Below are positions 41,894-51,275 of a stretch of 64,000 bases of DNA, piece by piece. The DNA comes from Stenotrophomonas sp. BIGb0135. GTDB lineage: Bacteria > Pseudomonadota > Gammaproteobacteria > Xanthomonadales > Xanthomonadaceae. A model generated the notes under the pieces. It was given only the letters and a program-made list of their open reading frames with translations, was not told where the DNA came from and did not search any database. How positions within the stretch are numbered: the first letter of the stretch is position 1; every line of letters begins with the position of its first letter. The stretch covers positions 124,001 to 188,000 of the forward strand of contig NZ_JANUDX010000002.1 in the NCBI RefSeq assembly GCF_024810105.1, read 5' to 3'. A program made the position numbers and the translations under genes.

Positions 41894-44209
41894 ATGAAAA
41901 AGAACCTCTTGGCCGTTGCCGTGATGCTGGCCACGGCGCCTGCCGCCTGGGCGCAGGACGCCACCACGCCCGGCACCGACAGCGCCACCGACCTCGACGC
42001 GGTCTCGGTGATCGGCAGCGGCGAGGCACGCCAGGTACAGCGCATCACCGCGCAGAACCTCGACATCCTGCCGCCGGGCACCAGCCTGCAGAAGGCGATC
42101 AACATTCTGCCCGGCGTCAATGCGCAGTCGGCCGACGCGCTGGGCACCAACGAGCAGTCGATGACCCTGAGCCTGCGCGGCTTCAATGCCACCCGGCTGG
42201 GTTACACGCTGGACGGCGTGCCGCTCGGCGACGGTGCCTACAACAACTACAACGGCCTCACCATCAACCGCGCGCTGATCAGCGAGAACATGGCCGGTGC
42301 CGAACTGGCGGTGGGCATCGGCAGCCTGGGCACGCCGTCCACCAGCAACCTCGGCGGCACGCTCAGTTACACCTCCAACAACCCACTGGCTGCGATGGGC
42401 GGCCGCCTGGTGCAGACCTTCGGGAGCGACAGCAACCGCCGTACCTTCGTCCGCGCCGATACCGGTGAACACAACGGGTTCTCGGCGTATGTGTCGGGCA
42501 TGAATGCGGCCTCGGACCTGTGGAACGACCAGAGCGCCTACAACCAGTCGATCACCAAGCAGTTCAATGCCAAGGGCGTCTGGAATATTGGCAACGGCCG
42601 CATCGCCGCCTTCGTCGATACCTCGCGCACCTCGCAGGCCGACTATTTCTATCTGTCCAAGAACGAAATGGCGCGCGGGCTGGGCTGGGACTGGGGCGGC
42701 TATGCGCCGGACTGGAACAAGGCCGTGGCCAAGGCGTACTGCAACACCGCCACCTACGTGAAGGCCAAGTGCGATGCATCCGGCCCCGACCGCGATGCGG
42801 ACGGTGCGTTCACCGCCGGGCAGATCCTGCGCGACGACAACCTGTACTCCCTGTCCGGTGACTTCTTCCTGGCCGATGGCGTCAGCCTTCACGCGCTGGC
42901 TTACCACCATGATGACCACGGAGAGGGCCACAACTGGAACAGCGGTGCATGGTCGAACAAGGGCACCACGCAGGAAGTGCCGATCATCTTCCGCAACACC
43001 GTCTACGAGATCGACCGCAACGGGGCCACGCTGTCCGTCGACTGGGACCTGGGCGCGCACCACATCGAAGGTGGCCTCTGGTACGAGCGCAACGAAAGCA
43101 GCGCTGAGCGCTACCAGACCGCGGTCACCGGCCCGCGCGACCTCAGTGGCATGAACAGCACCCAGACCGATGTTGGCGTGTTCGCCCAGCGCACCCGCTG
43201 GGAAACCAGGCAGGCCTACCTCAAGGACACCTGGCGCCTGCTCGACGACCGGCTCACGCTCGAATTCGGGGTCAAGAGCCCGCATGTCACCTCCGACGCG
43301 CAGGCGCTGCCGGGGACGGCCAGGACGCCGATCGCGGCCAGCTCCAACAACCAGTTCGCCAGCGGTCGGTTGAAGATGCGCAAGTCCGCGCTGCCCAGCG
43401 TGGGTGCCAATGTCCGCCTGACCGACAGCCAGGAACTGTTCGCCAGCTATGCCGAAAACATGGCGATGTTCCAGGGCGGCTTCAAGCTGGGCCCGCAGGC
43501 GGTGAGCCAGGCCACGTGGAATGCGCAGGGCGACCTGGAGCCGGAGCAGTCGCGCTCCTTCGAGGCCGGCTACCGTTACGTCGGCGCTTCCCTGCAGGCT
43601 TCGCTGGCCGCCTACACGGTGCGCTTCGACAACCGCCTGCTGCAGTACAACCCCTGCGACTCGCGCCAGCCGGTGGGACCGACCTGCGGCAACCGCTTCT
43701 ACAACGCCGGCGGCGTGGATAGCCGAGGCGCGGAACTGACCGTGGTGTGGACGCCCAGCGAGCACCTCACCTGGTACAACTCGGCCTCGCTGAACCGCTC
43801 CACCTACCGGTCGGATTATGTCCAGGCCGGCGTGATGCAGCCGATCGAGGGCAAGATCCAGACCGATACGCCCAAGCAGATGTTCGCCAGCGAAATCACC
43901 TGGCGCGACCACGGCTGGTTCGCCACGCTGCGCGGCAAGTACACCGGCGAGCGCTTCTACACCTACACCAACGACCAGGGCTTTGGTGGGTTCACCGTGT
44001 TCGACGCGTCCGGCGGCTACGACTTCGGCCGGGTCGGCGTCGCCCAGGGCGTGCGATTGTGGGTCAACGTGACCAACCTGACCGACAAGCGCTACGCCAG
44101 CAACCTGGATTCCAGCGTATTCGCCCCGAGCGACCCGACCGGCACGATCTACGTGTTCCACGCCTCCGCACCGCGCCAGGTGTTCGGAACGGTCGATGTC
44201 CGTTTCTGA
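41894..44209 (+). CDS. TonB-dependent receptor, probably for phosphate esters
   Basis: The 771-residue outer-membrane protein has a signal peptide (LLAVAVMLATAPAAWA), a plug (NLDILPPGTSLQKAINILPGVNAQ, then SMTLSLRGFNATRLGYTLDG) and a barrel ending in the aromatic residue of VFGTVDVRF. The start is the ATG at 41894; an in-frame TTG at 41885 adds three residues. It overlaps the phytase-like gene by 14 bases. Together with the Pho-box-like element, this suggests uptake of an organic phosphate such as phytate or its products. Iron-siderophore uptake is the alternative. Confidence 0.9.
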   Translation: MKKNLLAVAVMLATAPAAWAQDATTPGTDSATDLDAVSVIGSGEARQVQRITAQNLDILPPGTSLQKAINILPGVNAQSADALGTNEQSMTLSLRGFNATRLGYTLDGVPLGDGAYNNYNGLTINRALISENMAGAELAVGIGSLGTPSTSNLGGTLSYTSNNPLAAMGGRLVQTFGSDSNRRTFVRADTGEHNGFSAYVSGMNAASDLWNDQSAYNQSITKQFNAKGVWNIGNGRIAAFVDTSRTSQADYFYLSKNEMARGLGWDWGGYAPDWNKAVAKAYCNTATYVKAKCDASGPDRDADGAFTAGQILRDDNLYSLSGDFFLADGVSLHALAYHHDDHGEGHNWNSGAWSNKGTTQEVPIIFRNTVYEIDRNGATLSVDWDLGAHHIEGGLWYERNESSAERYQTAVTGPRDLSGMNSTQTDVGVFAQRTRWETRQAYLKDTWRLLDDRLTLEFGVKSPHVTSDAQALPGTARTPIAASSNNQFASGRLKMRKSALPSVGANVRLTDSQELFASYAENMAMFQGGFKLGPQAVSQATWNAQGDLEPEQSRSFEAGYRYVGASLQASLAAYTVRFDNRLLQYNPCDSRQPVGPTCGNRFYNAGGVDSRGAELTVVWTPSEHLTWYNSASLNRSTYRSDYVQAGVMQPIEGKIQTDTPKQMFASEITWRDHGWFATLRGKYTGERFYTYTNDQGFGGFTVFDASGGYDFGRVGVAQGVRLWVNVTNLTDKRYASNLDSSVFAPSDPTGTIYVFHASAPRQVFGTVDVRF

Positions 44210-45674
44210 CCGCCGGCCCGGGCCGCGCGAGGTGGTGTTCGCCGCGCTGCTTGCGCTGATGGCGGCGCCGGTAGTCGCCGCGGCCCCGGCCCGTCCCGCC
44301 GCGGCGTCGGACACGCCGGTACTCGTCGCCGCCGGCGCGCTGCCGGCCGGCACCGTGGATTTTCTCGGCGACACGCTGGGCTCGTTCTCGTCGCTGGCCG
44401 TGGATGTCGGGCAATGGACGCGCACCGCCGACGGCTACCGCGGCGTGCTGTGGACGCTGCCCGATCGCGGCCGCAACGATCCCGATGCCGGCCTGTTCTA
44501 CGACTACGCCGGGCGGCTGGAACGCCTGCAGCTGCGGATCGAGATCGGCGCCGGCCAGCGCGCCGGCCAGGTTACGCTGACGCCCGACGGCGGGCTGCTG
44601 CTGCGCGACTTCAACGGCGAGCCCTTCACCGGTGCCGATCCGGGCGAGCATACCGTCGTGCAGAACGGCATCCTGCTGCCGTCGCCCGCGCAGGGCGTGG
44701 GCGCGGGCAAGATATCGCTGGATGCCGAAGCGCTGCAGTTCACCGCCGATGGGCACTTCTACATCGGCGACGAGTACGCCGCGCACGTGTACTACTTCGC
44801 CCCCGATGGTCGCCTGCTGGGGGTCATCGTGCCGCCACCCGCGGTGCAGCCCCGGCGCGACGGACGGGTGATGTTCGATTCGCGCCGTGCCCCGGACAGT
44901 GGCCGGCGCAACAACCAGGGCGTGGAGGGCATGGGTCTGTCGCCCGACGGCCGCCGCCTGTTCGTCGCGCTGCAGAGCGCGCTGGTGCAGGACACCGCCA
45001 CGGGCGACGCCAGCGGCCGCATCAACACCCGGGTGATGGTCTATGACGTCAGCCGCGATCCGCTGCCCACCCGGCCGATCGGCCACTACGTGGTGCAGCT
45101 GCCCACCTATGCGCAGGATGGCAAGGGCACGCCGGACCGCACCGCCGCACAGAGCGAGCTGCGCGCCTTGGACGACCACCGCTTCCTGCTGCTGGCCCGC
45201 GACGGCAACGGGCTGGGCAGCGACACGCGCGATCCCATCGTCTACAAGTCGGTCCTGCTGGTCGATACCCGCGGCGCCAGCAACCTGGCGGGCAGTGACT
45301 ACGAGCAGGGCATCGCCTCAGTCCTCGCGGAGCGCGACGGCACCGCGTTGAAGCCCGGCATCGTGCCGGCGCGCAGCCACGTGCTGCTGGACCTGCTCGA
45401 CCCGGTACACCTGGCCCGCGCCGGGCTGGACACCGCGACCGCCAAGGGGGCGCACGCCGGGCTGCTGTCGGAGAAGTGGGAGGCGATGGATCTGCTGCCA
45501 ACACTTGACGCGACGCGCCCGGACGAGCGGCTGCTGCTGGTGGGCAACGACAACGACTTCATCGCGCGCCACTGTGTCATGCAGGGCATGCGCTGCGACA
45601 GCGCCTACGACAACGACAACCGGGTGCTGGTGTATCGACTGACGGTGCCGGCGCAGACGGCGGATACGCACTGA
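44196..45674 (+). CDS. Esterase-like phytase-domain protein, secreted
   Basis: The 492-residue protein has a signal peptide (VVFAALLALMAAPVVAAAPA) and one beta-propeller-like phytase-like domain: GVLWTLPDRGRNDPDAGLFYDY, GHFYIGDEYAAHVYYFAPDG, NNQGVEGMGLSPDGRRLFVALQSAL, SEKWEAMDLLPTLD and LLLVGNDNDF. Members of this family are annotated as esterase-like or phytase-like; catalysis is poorly established. It overlaps the receptor gene, so the two are co-translated. It probably releases phosphate from organic esters in the periplasm. Confidence 0.87.
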   Translation: MSVSDRRPGPREVVFAALLALMAAPVVAAAPARPAAASDTPVLVAAGALPAGTVDFLGDTLGSFSSLAVDVGQWTRTADGYRGVLWTLPDRGRNDPDAGLFYDYAGRLERLQLRIEIGAGQRAGQVTLTPDGGLLLRDFNGEPFTGADPGEHTVVQNGILLPSPAQGVGAGKISLDAEALQFTADGHFYIGDEYAAHVYYFAPDGRLLGVIVPPPAVQPRRDGRVMFDSRRAPDSGRRNNQGVEGMGLSPDGRRLFVALQSALVQDTATGDASGRINTRVMVYDVSRDPLPTRPIGHYVVQLPTYAQDGKGTPDRTAAQSELRALDDHRFLLLARDGNGLGSDTRDPIVYKSVLLVDTRGASNLAGSDYEQGIASVLAERDGTALKPGIVPARSHVLLDLLDPVHLARAGLDTATAKGAHAGLLSEKWEAMDLLPTLDATRPDERLLLVGNDNDFIARHCVMQGMRCDSAYDNDNRVLVYRLTVPAQTADTH

Positions 45675-45745
45675 ACCGGCAGGCCGGCTTGGCAACCGGG
45701 CCCGGAATTGCGAGGCTGGTCCTTTCAGGTGAGCGGCGGGTGCCG

Positions 45746-46687
45746 ATGAAAGCGATGTACACAGGCCTGGGGGCGATGATGGTGCTGGCCACGGCCAGCG
45801 GCTGCGCGACGCAGGGCGATGCGGTGCGGCGTGCGCCTGCGGCGATCCAGCCGGTGAGCGGTGTGGTGCTGCCGGATACCGAAAGCTGGCGCGTGCACGA
45901 TCCGGCCGGGCGCGATTACCCGATCTGGGTGGCGTTGCCCGCCAGCTATGCGGCCCACCCCGAGCGGCGCTACCCGGTGCTGTACGTGACCGACGCGCTG
46001 TACAGCTTTCCGCTGGTGCGCAGCATCCGCAACCTGGTCGGGCAGGGCGGCGCCAACCTGGAGGACTTCATCCTGGTCGGGCTGCCGCCGCAGGAGGGCC
46101 TGACCTCGAAACAGAGTCGCTCGCGCGATTACACCCCGACCCGGCCGGTACGCCACAGCGGGGACGACTACAGCGATGACGTGGTCTACGGCGGCGCGGC
46201 GCACTACCGTGACTTCCTCGCCGCGCACGTGCTGCCAGCGGTGGACGCGCGCTACCGCACCGACCCGGCACGGAGAAGTTTTGCCGGTCATTCGTATGGC
46301 GGCCTGTTCGGCAGCTTCGTGCTGGTCACGCGCCCGGAGATGTTCCAGACCTATATCCTGTCCAGTCCGTCGTTGTGGTTCGACAACCACGTGGTCGACC
46401 CGCTGGAGCAGGCCTACGCGCAGCAGCACCGCGCGCTGCCGGCGCGGGTACTGCTGGCGATCGGCAGCTTTGAAACGATCAAGCCAGAGTCGCGCTACCT
46501 GACCCGCAACGACATGCTCAAGGACAACCAGGCCTTCGCCGACCGCCTGCGCCAGCGCGGGTATGAAGGGCTGCAGGTGGAGACGTCGATCATCGACGGC
46601 GAAGACCATCTCACCGTCTATCCCACCACGTTGACACGCGCCCTGCTGCAGGTGTTCCCCGGCAGTGAGCCGTACGACGGCGGCTGA
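45746..46687 (+). CDS. Alpha/beta-hydrolase esterase (siderophore-esterase-like)
   Basis: The 313-residue protein begins with a hydrophobic leader ending ATASGC, a weak lipobox, and shows the putative-esterase fold: YPIWVALPASYAAHPERRYPVLYVTDAL, the nucleophile motif FAGHSYGGLFGSFVL (about residue 183) and a C-terminal DGEDHLTVYP with the catalytic His. It is related to the IroE/Fes-type esterases and to carbohydrate esterases. It is 71 bases after the phytase-like gene on the same strand and may belong to the same operon. Confidence 0.82.
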   Translation: MKAMYTGLGAMMVLATASGCATQGDAVRRAPAAIQPVSGVVLPDTESWRVHDPAGRDYPIWVALPASYAAHPERRYPVLYVTDALYSFPLVRSIRNLVGQGGANLEDFILVGLPPQEGLTSKQSRSRDYTPTRPVRHSGDDYSDDVVYGGAAHYRDFLAAHVLPAVDARYRTDPARRSFAGHSYGGLFGSFVLVTRPEMFQTYILSSPSLWFDNHVVDPLEQAYAQQHRALPARVLLAIGSFETIKPESRYLTRNDMLKDNQAFADRLRQRGYEGLQVETSIIDGEDHLTVYPTTLTRALLQVFPGSEPYDGG

Positions 46688-46703
46688 GCGTCGGGGCGCC
46701 GGG

Positions 46704-48116
46704 TCAGGCCGCGCCGGTGGCCGGCTGCAGCGCGGTCGCCTGCACCAGCTCCGGTGCCAGTGCGTGGGCGACGGCCATGCGCAGCATCGCGGGGCTGACA
46801 TGGCGGCGGTGAACCCGGTTGATGGCCGCCATGTAGAGCCGCCCGAAGTGATTGTGGGTACGCACCCGGGTGCCCAGCGCGACCACGGCGGCACCGTCGT
46901 CGAGCAACTGCACGCGCACGCAGGAGCGGAAGCGCAGGTGGCGGTCATCGGCACCCAGCAGCACCTCGGCACTGCGGTCGTCGGGGGACCGCGACTGCGC
47001 ATGCACCGGGAAGCGCTGCGCGAACCGTTCGCCCGGCGCGTCGGACAGCAATGACGACACCGGGCACCCCAGCGGCGAGGTGCGCAACTGCAGCGGCGCG
47101 ACCAGCACGTTGCGCAGCGCCATCAAGCGCCCGACGCTTGGCGGCGGATTGTGCACGAAGCCGTCCAGCACCGATTCCAGCACGGCCGCGGCGGAATGGC
47201 TGCCGATACTGCGTGGCGGCAGGGTCAGCGTGGTGTAGTCCTCGTGGTCGACGTCGCCTGCCAGGGCCTGCTGCAACAGGGAATCGGCGGGCGCGGCCGA
47301 TGCACTGTGGATGGGATGGGCGGCGGCGCTGCGGCCGACGTAGCCGTGCGCCGGCCGCAGCCGGGCCAGGCCGCTGCGTACACGCCCGACCAGATCACGG
47401 CTGCGCGCGCACAGACCCGCCAACGCCGATCGTGCCGGCGCGTGCAGCGACAGGCTTACCACCGGCAACCGCGTCAGATCGGTCTGCGCCAGCACCTGTT
47501 GCACCACCGGTGGCAGTGTCTCGGTGAGGGTGGGGATGTCGGCCGCGCCGGCATCGACGCGTGCCCGTTGCGCCCCGGTCAGCGCACCACTGCGCTCGTT
47601 GGCGTGGCAGGACAGCGCGAACAGCGCCGGATGGCGCGGGTGCCGGGAGACGAACTGGTGCCAGGTGCCGCTGCCGAAGCGCACGGTGAACAGGCAGTCC
47701 GGCGGGATGTCCACGCAGCGCAGGGCGTGCAGGAAGGCGGCGGGGTCCTCCTGCAGCTGCGCGTCCGATGCGGTGGAAAAGCGCAGCTGCGCGCCGCCAC
47801 TGCCGGCAATCGCGGTGAACATGCGTGGCCCGGCGTGGCGATGGAAGGGATGCCCGTGCTGGCCCACCGAGAAGGAATACAACGAGGAGGCGTCGTCGTG
47901 CGCCAGGTGCATGCCGCCCAGGCGCGCGGAGGGCTCGTCCAGCGCATCGACGAAGCGCGGGTGCGCTGCCTGGCGGATGCCGGCATCGCGAACCAGCTGG
48001 TCACCGGCACCGATCCCGAGCTGGGCGATCAAGGCCACTTCCACCGGGCTGCCTTCGCCGCAGGAGGGCAGGCTGACGCTGGGGAAGGAACGACTGACAC
48101 GGGTGGTATCCAGCAT
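46704..48116 (-). CDS. Cupin-like plus DUF2867 fusion protein
   Basis: The 470-residue protein has an N-terminal half resembling a cupin/cysteine-dioxygenase-like barrel (SLYSFSVGQHGHPFHRHAG, GTWHQFVSRHPRHPALFALSCH) and a C-terminal DUF2867 domain (about 270-460: LMALRNVLVAPLQL, ADDRHLRFRSCVRVQ, THNHFGRLYMAAINRVHRRHVSPAML). AAGGAG precedes the ATG at 48116. It lies 30 bases downstream of an ArsR gene on the same strand and should be co-regulated with it. Its reaction is unknown. Confidence 0.75.
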   Translation of the reverse strand: MLDTTRVSRSFPSVSLPSCGEGSPVEVALIAQLGIGAGDQLVRDAGIRQAAHPRFVDALDEPSARLGGMHLAHDDASSLYSFSVGQHGHPFHRHAGPRMFTAIAGSGGAQLRFSTASDAQLQEDPAAFLHALRCVDIPPDCLFTVRFGSGTWHQFVSRHPRHPALFALSCHANERSGALTGAQRARVDAGAADIPTLTETLPPVVQQVLAQTDLTRLPVVSLSLHAPARSALAGLCARSRDLVGRVRSGLARLRPAHGYVGRSAAAHPIHSASAAPADSLLQQALAGDVDHEDYTTLTLPPRSIGSHSAAAVLESVLDGFVHNPPPSVGRLMALRNVLVAPLQLRTSPLGCPVSSLLSDAPGERFAQRFPVHAQSRSPDDRSAEVLLGADDRHLRFRSCVRVQLLDDGAAVVALGTRVRTHNHFGRLYMAAINRVHRRHVSPAMLRMAVAHALAPELVQATALQPATGAA

Positions 48117-48146
48117 GACGAGCTCCTTGTCGTGGGACGATGCGGT

Positions 48147-48461
48147 TCAGGTCGCCGGCTTGCGCCGCGCCCGGGCGCGGCTTTCGCGCTGCAGCGGGCC
48201 ACCGACCGGACAGACCTCGGCCGCCCACGCGAACAGCGTGTTGGCCAGTGTGTCCGGCACCTGGCGGAAGTACACGAACTGGCCCCGCTTCTCGCGCTCG
48301 ATCAGCCCGGCATCCTCGAGGATGCGCAGGTGGCTGGACAGCGCCGGCTTGCTGAAATCGAAGCGCTCGCCCAGCTCGCCCGCGCTGAGTTCGCCGCCGT
48401 TGAGGTAGGCCAGGATCTGCCGGCGGGCGGTGGAGGCGAGGGCGTCGAAGATGCGGTCCAT
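48147..48461 (-). CDS. ArsR-family regulator
   Basis: The 104-residue winged-helix protein shows ALASTARRQILAYLNGGELSAGELGERFDFSKPALSSHLRILEDAGLIEREKRGQFVYF, here spanning residues 7-66 in pieces typical of ArsR/SdpR regulators. No CXC metal site is seen, so it is probably of the non-metal type. A perfect palindrome lies eight bases upstream of its ATG. It is first in an operon with the cupin-DUF2867 gene. Confidence 0.9.
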   Translation of the reverse strand: MDRIFDALASTARRQILAYLNGGELSAGELGERFDFSKPALSSHLRILEDAGLIEREKRGQFVYFRQVPDTLANTLFAWAAEVCPVGGPLQRESRARARRKPAT

Positions 48462-48468
48462 GGGTGGT

Positions 48469-48488
48469 AGTTAACTAATTCGTTAACT
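48469..48488. promoter_or_regulatory. ArsR autoregulatory operator
   Basis: AGTTAAC and GTTAACT are perfect inverted seven-base arms separated by six bases (TAATTC), AT-rich against a GC-rich background and immediately upstream of the arsR ATG. A third TAGTTA half follows at 48490-48495. Confidence 0.75.
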
Positions 48489-48606
48489 GATAGTTACCCC
48501 GTGGCGTCGCGGTGTCAAGTCGCATACGACGTCTCGACGAGCTGCGCAGTATGCGAGTGGGACCGGTTCGGCGCATACTCGGCACGGACCAACCACGGAA
48601 CGGTTT

Positions 48607-49047
48607 ATGCGCACGCTGCCCTTGTCATGCGCCGTAGTCCTCGGCACGGCGCTGTGCGCCGGGTGCACGGGGGACGTCATGCATGCCGCCTACCCTGACA
48701 GGGCCGCCGCGATCCGCGACGATGCGGTAGGACGTGGCTGGGTTCCAGCGTGGGTTCCTGCCAGCGCCACCGATCTGCGCGAAGTGCATGATCTGGACAA
48801 CAACCAAAGTGCATTGAGCTTTGCGACGGGCAGCGAGCGCTGGCTTCCGCCTGGAGACTGTCGCTCGGTGGCGGCGGATCTCGTGATCCCGAGTGCCCTC
48901 CAACTGCACCCTTGGCCGTCGCTGGAGGTCGTGCTTGCCCACTATGACGTGCGCCGCTGCGACGAGCCGGAGTCAGCGACCGAGAGCTTCCTTGCCATAC
49001 CGCGCGACCGTGGGAGATCACTGTTCTGGCGGGTGCATCGCCGTTGA
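48607..49047 (+). CDS. Uncharacterised lipoprotein
   Basis: The 146-residue protein has a short signal with lipobox LCAGC (cysteine about residue 20). The mature part includes RDDAVGRGWVPAWVPASATDLREVHDLDNNQSALSF, which resembles small lipoproteins of unknown function seen in several proteobacteria. It is transcribed divergently from the arsR operon. Confidence 0.72.
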   Translation: MRTLPLSCAVVLGTALCAGCTGDVMHAAYPDRAAAIRDDAVGRGWVPAWVPASATDLREVHDLDNNQSALSFATGSERWLPPGDCRSVAADLVIPSALQLHPWPSLEVVLAHYDVRRCDEPESATESFLAIPRDRGRSLFWRVHRR

Positions 49048-49197
49048 GGATGGCGCCGTGGCCGGCGTCCCACGGGGGGGATGAGCAGGCCCGGCGACCT
49101 CGCGACCCGCAGGCGTGAAGGGCACGACAGCATCCCTGCACGGCGCGGTCACCGTCGCGCGCCGACGCTGGCGGCCTGTTCCCTGCCTGGATGCGCC

Positions 49198-49632
49198 ATG
49201 ACCACCCTGACCCTGCACGACCTGGCCAAGAAGATGGCCCACATCGACTTCACCATGCTGCAGACCCACGCCGCCAGCGGCGATATCGCGGCACGCCCGA
49301 TGAGCAACAACGGCGACGTGGACTACGACGGCGACAGCTGGTTCTTCACTACCGAAGACACCGACATGGTCCGCGAGATCCAGCAGGATCCGAAGGTCGC
49401 GCTGAGCTTCACCGGCAGCAAGTCCTTGCTCGGCAAGCCGCCGCTGTTCGTGGCGGTGCAGGGCAGGGCCACGCTGATCCGCGACAAGGCGATCATGCAG
49501 CAGCACTGGGTGAAGGACCTGGAGCGCTGGTTCGAACAGGGCGTGGACAGCCCCGGGCTAGTGCTGATCCACGTGGCCGCCGTGCGCATCCACTATTGGG
49601 ATGGCGAGGACCAGGGCGAGATCCTGCGCTGA
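49198..49632 (+). CDS. General stress protein 26-like FMN-binding protein
   Basis: The 144-residue protein has the split-barrel flavin-binding fold of pyridoxamine-phosphate-oxidase-like general stress proteins: IDFTMLQTHAASGDIAARPMSNNGDVDYDGDSWFFT, in sequence over about residues 16-51, then QDPKVALSFTGSK and AVRIHYWDGEDQGEI. Relatives in Xanthomonas bind FMN. It precedes the DUF72 gene by 11 bases, so the two probably share a transcript. Confidence 0.88.
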   Translation: MTTLTLHDLAKKMAHIDFTMLQTHAASGDIAARPMSNNGDVDYDGDSWFFTTEDTDMVREIQQDPKVALSFTGSKSLLGKPPLFVAVQGRATLIRDKAIMQQHWVKDLERWFEQGVDSPGLVLIHVAAVRIHYWDGEDQGEILR

Positions 49633-49643
49633 GGAAGCCGGGC

Positions 49644-50384
49644 ATGGCCGCTCCCGTCACGCCGAAGGTCGGCTGTGCCGGCTGGTCGATTCCCAGCCGC
49701 TACGCCGCGCTGTTCGGTCCCGGCGACAGCGCGCTGGCGCGCTACGCCACGCGCCTGGATGTGGTGGAGATCAACTCGTCCTTCTATCGGCCGCACCAGC
49801 GCAGCACCTACGCGCGCTGGGCGGCCGCGGTCCCGCCCGGCTTCCGTTTCTCGGTGAAGCTGCCGCGCACGCTGTCGCATGATTCCGGGCTGGTCGGTGT
49901 GGGTCCATTGCTGGACCGCTTCCTGGACGAGGTGGATGGACTGGGCGCGAAACTGGGCGGCCTGCTGCTGCAGTTGCCGCCCTCGCTGGCCCTGGATACG
50001 CGCCGGGCCGGCGGATTCTTCCGCGGGCTGCGCCGGCGCAGCGCGGTGGCGCTGGTCTGCGAGCCGCGCCATCCCAGCTGGTTCGAGGCACGGGCCGATG
50101 CCCTGCTTGAAGAGCATGGGGTGTCCCGTGCTGCGGTCGACCCGCCGCGCGTGGCCGCTGCCGCTGTCCCGGGCGGCGCGTCGTCGTGGCGCTACTGGCG
50201 CTGGCACGGCGCCCCGCGCATGTATTACAGCGACTACCCGGACCCCGCGCTGGCCGACCTTGCCCGGCAGGTCCACGCGCACCGCGTCGGCCGGGACGCG
50301 CCGTGGGTGATCTTCGACAACACTGCGCATGGCTTCGCCATTGCCAATGCCCTGCGCCTGAAGGAGATCGCCGCGCATGCCTGA
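49644..50384 (+). CDS. DUF72 (YecE-like) protein
   Basis: The 246-residue TIM-barrel protein begins VGCAGWSIPSRYAALFG and has VVEINSSFYRPHQRSTYARWA, FSVKLPRTLSHD and VCEPRHPSWF, typical of DUF72. Function is unknown. It overlaps the DNA glycosylase gene by eight bases, which suggests a functional or at least expression link with base repair. Confidence 0.87.
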   Translation: MAAPVTPKVGCAGWSIPSRYAALFGPGDSALARYATRLDVVEINSSFYRPHQRSTYARWAAAVPPGFRFSVKLPRTLSHDSGLVGVGPLLDRFLDEVDGLGAKLGGLLLQLPPSLALDTRRAGGFFRGLRRRSAVALVCEPRHPSWFEARADALLEEHGVSRAAVDPPRVAAAAVPGGASSWRYWRWHGAPRMYYSDYPDPALADLARQVHAHRVGRDAPWVIFDNTAHGFAIANALRLKEIAAHA

Positions 50385-51105
50385 AGGTCCTTCCATCGTC
50401 ATCCTGCGCGAGGCGGCGGCCAAGTTCCGCGGCAAGACCGTGCGTCGCGCGCTCGGCAACAGCAGCCTGGACCTCACCCGCATGGAGGGGCGGCGGGTGC
50501 TGGCGCTGCGCAGCTGGGGCAAGCACTTCCTGGTCCAGTTCAGCGGCTTCAGCCTGCGCGTGCACATGCTGATGTTCGGCAGCTACCGCATCGATGAACG
50601 CAAACCGTCGCCGCCGCGGGTGTCGCTGCAGTTCGACAACGGCGAGCTGAACATCTACGCCTCCTCGCTGAAATACATCGAAGGGCCGCTCGAGGACACT
50701 TACGACTGGCGCGGCGACGTGATGGACGACGCCTGGGACCCGCGCCTGGCCCGGCGCCGGCTGAAGCTGCAGCCGGACACGCTGGTCTGCGATGCGCTGC
50801 TGGACCAGGACCTGTTCGCCGGGGTGGGCAACATCATCAAGAACGAGGTGCTGTTCCGGACCCGCGTGCACCCGGAGTCGACGATCGGCGACCTGCCGCC
50901 GCGCGTGCTGGGCAAGGTCATCGCCGATGCACGCGCCTACAGTTTCAACTTCCTGGCGTGGAAGAAGGCCGGGGTATTGCGCAAGCACTGGCAGGTACAC
51001 ACCCAGCGCACCTGCCCGCAGTGTGGCGGCCCACTGTCCAAGACCTACCCGGGCAAGAGCCGCCGGCGCACGTTCTTCTGCCCCAACTGCCAGGTCCGGT
51101 ACTGA
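50377..51105 (+). CDS. nei: Fpg/Nei-family DNA glycosylase (endonuclease VIII-like)
   Basis: The 242-residue protein has the catalytic N-terminus MPEGP (Pro2 and Glu3 after Met removal), the beta-clamp lysine in SWGKHFLVQF, the helix-two-turn-helix LDQDLFAGVGNIIKNEVLFR and a C-terminal zinc finger with CPQC and CPNC pairs. It removes oxidised bases and nicks the strand. The gene overlaps DUF72. Whether its substrate set is Nei- or Fpg-like needs a tree, so the symbol is tentative. Confidence 0.88.
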   Translation: MPEGPSIVILREAAAKFRGKTVRRALGNSSLDLTRMEGRRVLALRSWGKHFLVQFSGFSLRVHMLMFGSYRIDERKPSPPRVSLQFDNGELNIYASSLKYIEGPLEDTYDWRGDVMDDAWDPRLARRRLKLQPDTLVCDALLDQDLFAGVGNIIKNEVLFRTRVHPESTIGDLPPRVLGKVIADARAYSFNFLAWKKAGVLRKHWQVHTQRTCPQCGGPLSKTYPGKSRRRTFFCPNCQVRY

Positions 51106-51275
51106 CCGCTCCTGCCTGGCGGTGAGCGTGCGCCGCCGGCGCTGCGGTAGGATGGGGCCGTCCCACGCCGTTACGCGCGTCCTGCGCGGTCTGTTGCCGA
51201 CCGCCCGCTTCGCTCCACTTTCCGAGTCGCGCTTCCCGTCGGGAGGGCGCACTCCCCGTGTCCCACGGAGCGCAC

